From NCBI GenBank assembly GCA_036346255.1, contig CM070633.1, forward strand, positions 15,128,001 through 15,192,000: a stretch of DNA of 64,000 bases. Reading direction: 5' to 3'. Source of the DNA: Ampelocalamus luodianensis. Its lineage: Eukaryota > Streptophyta > Magnoliopsida > Poales > Poaceae. Positions 23,401 to 31,800 of the stretch are shown here, in pieces. Under the pieces are notes generated by a model. It ran no database searches and was not told where the DNA came from. It worked only from the letters and a program-made list of their open reading frames with translations. The translations under genes were made by a program, and so were the position numbers. Within the stretch, counting starts at the first letter, position 1. Every line of letters begins with the position of its first letter.

Positions 23401-26400
23401 ATCCATCTCCGTCTTTCTTGCCCCTATACTTCTCAAAATGGGAAAGCCGAACGTGCAATTCGAACCCTCAACGACAATATGCACGCTCTCCTTTTCTGAG
23501 CCCATATGCCATCATCCTTTTGTCTGAGGCACTCGCAACGACCACATACCTTCTGAACCGTCGCCCCTTCAAAGCCATTCAGTCCCTCCCACCTTATGAG
23601 CACCTGCATTGCCGACCTCCTTCCCTCCACCTCCGTGTATTCGGGTGCTTGTGCTACCCCAACCTCTCATCGATAGCCCGTCACAAGCTCAGCCCACGGT
23701 TGGCAACATGCGTCTTTCTTGGATACTCTTCATCTCACAAAGGCTACCAGTGTTATGATGTTTCCACCAGATGCATCATCCTCTCATGTCATGTGTTCTT
23801 TGATGAAGCGGTGTTTGCTTTCTTTGTCCACAATTCCTCGACTGCACCTAAATCATATGATTTTCTCCTTAATTTTGTCTCTACACAACACCGTTACTTG
23901 TGATCCATCCGACTAGTGGCTCCAGTTGCACCATTGCCCCTACCTCAGCTGTCACACACCCTGCCACAGGCTCTGTTGTGTCTACCGCAAGCACTGCCAC
24001 GTCTACCCCTCTCCTACCACGTCAGCTGCTGCGGCAAACCTCCCTACCACAATCACTGTTGCCTCGCCTGCCGCGGCAGCGACTCCTCTTGCATGTGTCG
24101 TCTTCCCTCCAGTTTGGCGACATCATGACAAAGGGGCTTCCCATTCAGCTATTTCAGGATTTCTGGTCCAGTCTCTGCATTTGGAAGCCGCACGATTCGA
24201 CTGCGGGGGGATGTTAGCGATGTGTATTCCATAGATAGATTGTATATCTTATGGTAGTTGCTATTTGTTCCATATATACATTGTATAGATTATGGTAGTT
24301 AAGATTAGTTTTGATCTTGTAAATCTCATGTAATTGTTTGTCAATTGTCATTACTATTGCTGATCCGGCACGACAATATAAGTTCAGTGCCGACAAAGCC
24401 TATTGGCTTGTGGCCTTTCTTCCTATTCCCTTTTACAGTTAAGCTGCTGATGCTTCGAAGGCACTGAATCACCTTTACTTAGTATTACATATTCGATAAG
24501 AAACATGAAGCGTAATAATTGAGTCAGTATAATGTAAGTCATATTCTAGTCGGAATTACCATTAAAATAGGATAATGAGAACTATATGCTCAGTTTCTAG
24601 ATCGATGTTGAATTGTGTAGATCAAGGTGGATTGTCTATATCACTACAAAGCAGAATACATCAGGGCTTTTTTTTAATGTATCAGTAGTGTTTGGTGTTC
24701 GATCAGAGGCTTTTAGATTCAATCTAATGGCCATGGTAGCTACTTCTCATTATCCTGTTTGAAGACCGGTTCGCATTTGAAATTTCCCTTAAAAGACTAA
24801 TTCAGCATTTCATTGAGTGCCATATCTCTTTAAATTCAGTTTTACATAGCGGAATTCTGGAAACAACTGTTCTCAGCTTTCTCATAGTAATCTGTTTCTG
24901 CCGCTACAGTGTCAGGAATGTACCAGAAATAATTTTTTTAATCTTTTTTCCTCTTAGTAATTTGGATTCTACAATCTGTGTCCTTACTCACTATTCACTA
25001 TTCACTTCACTGAGCATGGATTTAGATTTAGAAGATGAGTAGCATTGCAGAATGTACCCCTCAGTTAAATTGATATTTCCTAGTTCGGGTTAATAATGCT
25101 TGCAGTGAACTGATGATGATTGCGTAGTAGTCTCAATTTCTTTTTCACCAAATTTCATGTGCAATAATGAATGACGTCTACTCTAGATTGAGCTTGTTTT
25201 TCCTTTTAACCTTTTAAAGTGATATAGTTATTTGGTAATTGACTATATCTGACTTATTGATTGTGTTAATGAGTAATAACTATACGAATTTTATACAGAT
25301 ATATTGCTGTGGGAAATGAGCCTTTCCTGACAAGCTACCAGGGTCAATTCCAGTCATATGTTCTTCCAGCGATGACAAACATTCAGCAATCACTGGTGAA
25401 AGCTAATCTTGCTAGCAATGTGAAGCCAGTAGTCCCATGCAATGCTGACGCTTATCAGAGTGCTTCTGTCCCATCACAAGGAGTATTCAGGACTGAGCTG
25501 ACTCAGATAATGACCCAGCTCGCGGCTTTTCTCAGTTCCAGTGGAGCTCCGTTCATTGTCAATATCTACCCATTCCTTAGTCTTTACCAAAGCTCCGACT
25601 TTCCACAAGATTATGCCTTCTTTGAGGGATCTACTCACCCAGTTGTAGATGGCCCAAACGTGTACTACAATGCTTTTGATGGCAATTTTGACACATTAGT
25701 TTCTGCTTTGAGTAAACTTGGCTACGGGCAACTACCAATTGCAATTGGTGAGGTGGGTTGGCCAACTGAGGGAGCACCAAGTGCAAACTTGACTGCAGCA
25801 AGGGCATTCAACCAAGGGCTTATCAATCGTATTGTGAGCAACAAAGGAACTCCACTTCGTCCTGGTGTACCTCCGGTTGATGTCTATCTTTTCAGCCTTC
25901 TTGATGAAGAGCAGAAGAGCATACTACCTGGAAACTTTGAGCGACACTGGGGGATCTTCTCGTTTGATGGACAAGCCAAGTACCCATTGAATCTTGGGTT
26001 AGGTAGGCCAGTACTGAAGAATGCTAAAGAGGTGCCATATCTTCCATCACGATGGTGCATCGCAAACCCTGCTCAGAATCTTGACAGCGTTGCAAATCAC
26101 ATAAAGCTTGCTTGCACTATGGCTGATTGCACCACTCTCTACTATGGAGGGTCGTGCAATGGCATTGGGGAGAAGGGCAACGTTTCTTATGCTTTCAACA
26201 GCTACTATCAGCTGCAGAAGCAGGACGCAAAGAGTTGTGACTTCGATGGGCTTGGGATGATAGCGTACCTTGATCCATCCATGGGCGATTGCCGCTTTCT
26301 TGTTGGTATTGATGATAGTAGAAGCTCTGCAGCCACCTCTTGCGGCGGCTGTTTTGGGGTTTGTTGTAGGGTGTGGGTTTTAGCTTTCTGGGTGTTCGTG

Positions 26401-26427
26401 TACCTAAGAATGATGGGTTCTGCCTGA
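20480..26427 (+). CDS. GPI-anchored glucan endo-1,3-beta-glucosidase (GH17 + X8/CBM43), two exons
   Basis: Exons are 20480-20829 and 25299-26427 (492 codons plus stop). The donor is CG|GTGAGT and the acceptor ATACAG|A, joining as R-YIAVGNEP. Residues 1 to about 17 form a signal peptide, and the GH17 domain spans about 28-345. Glu124 in VGNEP is the expected acid/base and Glu268 in GEVGWP the nucleophile. An X8 (CBM43) domain with paired cysteines spans about 369-455 (RWCIANP .. SCNGIG .. CDF .. CRF). The tail 456-492 is small-residue-rich then hydrophobic, fitting a GPI signal, so the enzyme should act on callose at the outer plasma membrane or wall, possibly at plasmodesmata. It resembles Arabidopsis glucan endo-1,3-beta-glucosidases 5/6. 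Exon 1 is about 70% G+C and exon 2 near 48%. The reading frame is intact despite a transposon in the intron. Confidence 0.93.
21776..24429 (+). mobile_element. internally deleted Ty1/copia element inside the GH17 intron
   Basis: Two direct repeats of about 210-218 bp bound it: 21776-21985 and 24212-24429. Both start TGTTA..GCGATGTGTATT and end ..CTTTCTTCCTATTC; the left copy has an extra AATAT. The polypurine stretch GCGGGGGGA precedes the right LTR. The internal part runs gag tail, protease, GAG-pre-integrase and integrase, but nearly all of reverse transcriptase and RNase H is missing, so it cannot move by itself. Short LTRs suggest an Ale/Retrofit-like lineage. I could not find a clean target duplication (left GGGAC, right CCTTT). 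Confidence 0.85.
22150..24190 (+). pseudogene. pol: copia gag-protease-integrase remnant, RT deleted
   Basis: A lysine/glycine-rich gag tail is at about 22200-22330. Protease WIMDSGATSHM is at about 22573-22605. LWHRRLGHPG (GAG-pre-integrase) is at about 22975. The integrase core has LVIIDDFS (about 23208) and QADNGMEFVN (about 23340), then SQNGKAERAIRTLND (about 23432). Downstream is the FLGYSSSHKGYQCYD motif (about 23718). The next recognisable element is only the RNase H tail, FGDIMTKGLPIQLFQDF (about 24116). So about 2 kb of RT/RNase H has been lost between about 23900 and 24110. Several frameshifts break the frame. Confidence 0.85.
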
Positions 26428-26740
26428 TGTCGAAACTTATTCATCTGGCCACGATGTGCGTGCCCTGGTGAAATAGTTTGTATTGTTGGCTTATAGGGTT
26501 AGGAAGGGGGGGGGGGGTGTATTCTTGCGATATATGAAAATTATATTATTGTGAGATTAGGAAATTAGACATTCTACTCATATACATGAAAATTAATTTG
26601 TTGGGGAAATTTCTCCTTTGTGATTCTCAGTTTCCCTCCTGTTAAAGAACCAAGAGATGTTTTATTGGCGAGTAGCAGTATTCCAGTACACATTACATGC
26701 TCAGAGAAGAGCAGTGGAGTACAACATTATTCCAGCACAA
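26428..26740. other. convergent 3' region between the GH17 gene and the cysteine-rich peptide gene
   Basis: This 0.3-kb stretch must hold the GH17 3' UTR and the terminator region of the opposing gene. A G-run of ten lies at about 26507-26517. No other gene is seen. Confidence 0.5.
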
Positions 26741-26746
26741 TTTATT
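26741..26746 (-). terminator. AATAAA polyadenylation signal of the cysteine-rich peptide gene
   Basis: TTTATT on + reads AATAAA on -, 45 bases beyond the TGA stop at 26791, a normal place for a plant near-upstream poly(A) element. Confidence 0.55.
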
Positions 26747-26790
26747 CTATATTTTTCACATTACTGCTCAACAAGCCTGAGCATGTTCTT

Positions 26791-27237
26791 TCAGAGTGCT
26801 GATGGCGGTGGAGTAGGCGGGCAGCAGTTGTCGCCACAGCATGCGTGGCCACAGGTTACCTTTGGATGCTGCACCAGCCAGCAGCACTGGCATGCTGAAA
26901 TGAAACGAATCCAAGATGAAGTTCACCAAAAAGCCATGAGACTGATGTTAACATGCCAACAGCAGAGAAACATGATTGACAGACTAACTGCCTGCAAGGC
27001 TGCAATTCTACTTAAAAAGAAACAAGCTTTCTAAGAAAAAGAACGACTAAATTAATATCGTGGTGACAGTCAATGTTGATGTTTCAGAAACGCTAAGAAA
27101 AAGAAAAACTAAACAGAGTGAGAAAAAATAGACAGTTTCCTGGTTTATGACTTACGCAGTGAAGCAGTGGTGGTTGTGATGAAGAGAGCAAGCAGCATGA
27201 GCCAGGACACAAGGGCTAGAATAGTGTTCTTCCTCAT
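26791..27237 (-). CDS. small secreted cysteine-rich peptide, two exons, 61 codons
   Basis: Exon 1 (27237-27156) encodes MRKNTILALVSWLM followed by a hydrophobic stretch and TTTTASL, a clear signal peptide. It ends CTG C|GTAAGT. Exon 2 (26894-26791) follows ATTTCAG; the split codon CCA keeps the frame exactly. Exon 2 reads CQCCWLV, then VTCGHACCGDNCC and a proline-rich end PPTPPPSAL. The mature part has eight cysteines spaced C-x-C-C-x10-C-x3-C-C-x3-C-C in about 33 residues. The intron is 261 bp. A TATA box lies 90 bases upstream and AATAAA 45 bases downstream. I do not recognise the family: the spacing is not that of plant defensins, lipid-transfer proteins or Bowman-Birk inhibitors. A role as a secreted signalling or defence peptide is only a guess from size and composition. 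Confidence 0.72.
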
Positions 27238-27326
27238 GTCTCTTGTTTCTTCTCTATCTTCTCTTGATGCTTTAGAGTTGAGAGCTTTCAGGAGATCTAC
27301 ATGCAAATATGGAAATGTGCTATGTG

Positions 27327-27334
27327 TATATATA
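27327..27334 (-). promoter_or_regulatory. TATA box of the cysteine-rich peptide gene
   Basis: TATATATA, read on -, lies about 90-97 bases before the ATG at 27237. That leaves room for a start site about 30 bases downstream and a 55-65-base leader. Confidence 0.55.
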
Positions 27335-27337
27335 CTA

Positions 27338-28074
27338 ATTGAGAGAGTTCAAGCAAGTGGCCGACTGAGCATATCCCATATGCCCTAGCTGGAATTTGTG
27401 ATAAGATGCAGCCGCTTGGCTGGACCTGGAATGATCTGTCGGTGTAGATGTTGGACTGTTGATAACTTGAGATCACATCAGACTCTGTCAGTGTTGACTC
27501 TTGGAATGGTATTTTTCACAATTTCTTCGTCGCTTACGCGCAGTGCATTTGATTTCAGTATTGTTTCTTCTGACCCAATAAATGTCGAGCGGTGATGCTA
27601 TGTATCCAACATCTGAGGAATTTTAGGATTTATATAAGATGTAGAATTCTGAGGACAGTAAAATGGTGATAAGGTAATGTAGTACGAGCTCGAAAGAAGC
27701 AGTTACCTGTGGAAAAAAAGAGAATCATGTCATACCTCGTTTCAAAATACAAGGCCCTGTTTCTTTTCCCTACAAAGTCTTTTGAGGCTAAACTTCGACG
27801 CTCACTTGTGTCATAACATATTAACAACGAGTATAAAGTTCTAATCCTATGAACGTACATTTGAAGGCGAATCTAGTGGTACTATATTTACATGATCGAA
27901 TTAATGTATGATTAAGCAATTGTTCGCCAAAATTTACAAAGTTTGACTATTGTTCCAAGTTACTACATTTTGCTGTCCTTAGATTTAATATTCAGATGGG
28001 TCAGGGGCTTAGTTAATCTTTACTTCTTAAGGATGTCCCACAATTAGTAATTGCAAACTGTCCCAAACATCTAA
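27338..28074. other. upstream region of the cysteine-rich peptide gene, no further gene seen
   Basis: AT-rich intergenic sequence between the divergent side of the small gene and the MITE-like element. Open frames here lack domains, splice support or codon bias. Confidence 0.4.
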
Positions 28075-28390
28075 AGACATTTCCAATAATCTTGTCTCTA
28101 ACATATGCTACATCATCTTTAGAGACAACATTTCTAATAGATAGTATCTAGCATCTCCAATAGATAGTCTCTAGCACTTTCTAACATTTATATTTTATAA
28201 TTTTCCTTTGAAACGACCTTACATATTAACTAAAGCAGATTAATGTATCATATATTGTTTCGCGTGCATAACAATCTCTTCGGAAAGAGACGATCTGTGC
28301 TCTCTCTCTCCTCCTCCTCTCTCTTCTACGTAGGATTTTGTTGACATGACATAGTTAAGAGACAACAATAAATACTATTAGAGATGCCCT
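28075..28390. mobile_element. MITE-like element with degenerate terminal inverted repeats
   Basis: The left end GACATTTCCAATAAT..TGTCTCT and the inverted right end GGCATCTCTAATAGT..TGTCTCT match over about 40 bases. The flanks are TAA on the left and TAG on the right, so a 3-bp PIF/Harbinger-like duplication is possible but imperfect. The word AATAGATAGT[A/C]TCTAGCA is tandemly repeated at about 28135-28175. Confidence 0.45.
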
Positions 28391-28818
28391 AGGAGAAATC
28401 ACACATAATTGTAGTACTATCATTAACTAATTAACTTGTCTTGCGAACAAAACCCTCTGATACTTCGAGAAAGTCAACTTATCATTAACAATGAATAGTT
28501 GAGGGCCCAATTAGTCAAAGCTGCTGAGACAGCAGCTCAATATCACAATGTGAACCTTTTCTTCTATATTCAGTAGCTAAATACATCGAGTGAAATTTGT
28601 AAGAATACGCTCCAAACAATTCATCATAGTTACAAAAAATTACGCAAACTCAAAATCAGCTGCAGCTGCAGCCTATATATTCATGTGGCAACTGGCAATC
28701 CGATAAAAAAAAAGCCCCAACATCTATCACTTATCGTCAGGAATGGAGGTCTATGTTCAAGCTGCAACAATCATTTCGCTGAAACTGGTCACAAATATTT
28801 TCCGTGAGGCCTGAGACC

Positions 28819-31800
28819 TCAAGTAACCCGTATGAGTAGAAGTACCATGACAAACATACAGGTCATTACGAAAAGCATAAGCCATTGGAAGCATGTTGTC
28901 TTAGAGGTCAACGAATACACCCCCACTGCTCGGGCATTTGCACGGCCGGTGCCTGCCAAGCTATGTTCCACAGCCCTCTCAGTTGAATCAAGTATCTGCA
29001 ACAACAGTAAGTGAACATTCTTGATAGACATCCAGCAAAAGGAGAAATTTTCACATTCAGGAGGTCATCAAAGCTCTATCCTTAGATGAATCATATATTT
29101 GTAGTGGAGTGATCCTGTTACAGAACAATACTGCATTATTAACAGTTTGTCTGCTCATGCCTGTTACGCCTGAAGCCCATCAATTTTACATCTTACCTAT
29201 ACACAGCTATACAATAACATGTACCAGTGATCCAAATACCTTTCATCCAGATAGAAAGAACTAGTATAAACTGGTAGACCGGTTTGCCTACTGAATATTA
29301 GAGAGGACAGCGAAGAGGATGGGAATGGGAGAAAAGAGAGGTCGGCTGGGAGGAATGGTACAGAATTGAGTCCCTGACATATAGGTGGTACATGTAATTT
29401 CACTGACGGAATGGTAATTTGGACAGAGGGGGCAGATTGCAAGGAAAAGAGTAAATTTTCTCTAAACCATTGCAATCGTACCATTCCAAAGTTGACCGAA
29501 AATACCATCGCAAAGGCCAATTTTTTTGCAAAATACCATCAACGTCACGATTTCCATCCTAGTGGTGCAAAATGACCATTATGCCCTAGTGGTGCACGCC
29601 AGCCAGAGTAGCTGCGTGGTGGCGTCTAGGTTGTTCGGCGCAGTCAGCTCCTCCGCTAGCCCCACCGGCCACCGGGCTCTGCCTCAGGCCGCGCTGCCGA
29701 TTCGGGTCCACCCCATCCCGGGGGACTCCAGCGGCAACTGCCGTCGGAGCTCCCCGCTCTGCTTCAATGACCCCGCCGAGACCTGCCGGTGCAGCACCAC
29801 CCTCATGCCGACACTTGCTGGTGCAACACCACCCTCATGCAGCACCACAGCTAATTTGGTTGGGAGTTGGGACTCTCCCAAGGTGGTGAATCGACACGCA
29901 GAGCTGGTTGCCGAGCTTGGGACCGACGATAATGGCGGGCAACAAGAAGCAGGTGGGCTTGAGGGGCAAATGAGCCATTTAAGAAATTCTCTCTCCTAGA
30001 TGGACGTTAACGGGACAAACTAATGGAAAACGTGACGGCGATCAGTGTTACCGGGACACGCGTGTACAAAAAAAAAAAAAAAAATTGGCACGTCGACACG
30101 CATCCGACATGGTGCGACACGCGGCTGACACCTTTTGCCGTGTCCAAAGCATAAAACATGCCTTCCAAGCCCGCGACGCAAGCAAATTTTCCCGCGCCTG
30201 ATTCTTCACACCTCCTATACCGATTTTCATCCATTTTTGTGCTTGCAGGCGTCTAACAGAACAACAGCCATGGCTAGGTCGGAACCTTGGAGGAAGCATG
30301 AGAGGAATTAAGATTTAAGAAGGGTAGAAGACCAGGGGGAAGAAGAAATTTCGGATTCCTGACTGATTTTGCATCATGCATCCAGGAGAAGGCAGCCATG
30401 GCTAGATTGTAAGCATTGAGGTTGAGGAGGGCAGGAAGGAAGAAGCATCAGACTGAGAGAGAGAACTCGGAAGAAAGAAGAGTAATGGAAGAGGAGAGCA
30501 GAACTCGGAGAAGACGATGGGGGAAGAGGCAAGGCCATATGAGTCTGTCAGGCAGGTGGCACACTAGTCAAAGGCTGTACAGCGCCACAGTGATTCATTG
30601 CAAAATATAAAATAAATTGTTTTGAATTGTCTTGTCTCCAGTTTTTCAAGAAATCTAATTATACTGACCCATATGTAGACCATCACTTAAATCTCTCAGA
30701 CATGTGGGCCCTAATATATGATGGATAAGTCTCTGTGTGAACTTTTTGTGTGTGAGCTTTTTTCTTTTTTTGCTTTAAAGCATCTTAGACTAACTTTTGC
30801 TTTTCTTTAGCATCTTAGACTAGCTTTTGACTAGCATCTAGGACAAGATCTTTGCTTTAGCATCTTAGAGGACATAGAGGGATGAGCATCAGGGCCAGAG
30901 CATCCTAGACTAGCATATGCTTGGCATATGCTTGGCATATCTTGGTGTTTAGCCCTATAAATATGTATCCTCAACCCCTCGAGTTGGTATGACATTGTGA
31001 AGAGAAATATACAAGAAAAATTGCCCCATCTCCAAGTGTCATCCTCTCCATGAGAGTAAGGATCTTGCTATCACCAATAGTAAGAGTCCGGTGACTAACA
31101 AGTGGTATCGAGCTTGTGTATCCTGTAGCTGAGCATCTCCGCTCATCTCCTTCTCGGCCTCGCAGCGGCCCGGCCGTGAGTGCAGCAGACTCCGCCGCCC
31201 ACGCTCACTCCTCTCCGAGGAGGCGGCGGCTCGTCGAGCGCCTCTCTCCACGCAACACCCCGATGCGCGCCATGTCCGCGAGCGATCCAGCGTTCGGTCG
31301 CCTCGAGCACGCGGCGTCGTGACGGCCGAAAGCTCGCCGCGGCAAAGCGTAGCGCAGCGGCGGCAGAACGCACGCGCGCAGCGGCGCAAAAGCGTCGGTA
31401 TGGCGCGGTATGGCGGCGGCGAGGCGGAGGCGGAAGCGGCAGCGGCAGATGCGCGCGTGCGGCGCGGCAGAGGTCAAGGTCTCGCGCGGCAGCAGCTCCA
31501 TCTCTGCGATGAGGCGCACGCGGACCTTGAGCGGCGAGAGAGGAAGCGAGCGGCGAAGCGGCGCGATGGGTAGCGCGACGCCCACGAGCTTAGCGGCGAT
31601 CGAGACAGCGCGCGCGCGCGATGGCGCTCTCGAGGAGGCGCGCTGGCGGTGGCGCTCGAGGAGGCGCGCGACGGCGGTGGCGCTCACGAGGAGGCGCTTC
31701 GGCGGTGGCGCTCTCGGAGGAGCGCGCACGACAACGGCGGCGAGACGGTCGATAGAGAGCGGCCTTCACAGCGGCGTGGCTCTCTCCCGGACCGCACCGT

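Larger units (their letters stand above)
20830..25298 (+). other. 4469-bp intron of the GH17 gene
   Basis: GT..AG intron (GTGAGT at 20830, ATACAG at 25293) with phase 2. About 2.65 kb of it is the copia element at 21776-24429, in the same orientation as the gene. Without that insertion the intron would be about 1.8 kb. The remaining sequence is AT-rich and T-rich, as expected for a plant intron. Confidence 0.88.

Noticed and set aside
21771..24434. Target duplication for the intronic copia element
   Set aside because: GGGAC on the left and CCTTT on the right do not match; the right LTR end may have mutated or been trimmed.
26657..27034. 125-codon frame on +
   Set aside because: It is antisense to exon 2 and the intron of the peptide gene, and shows no domain. 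The minus-strand model has splice sites, signal peptide, TATA and poly(A) signals.
29526..29999. 157-codon frame on + in USE1 intron 6
   Set aside because: Low-complexity Ser/Pro/Ala composition, no domain, lies in a G+C-rich transposon-like patch.
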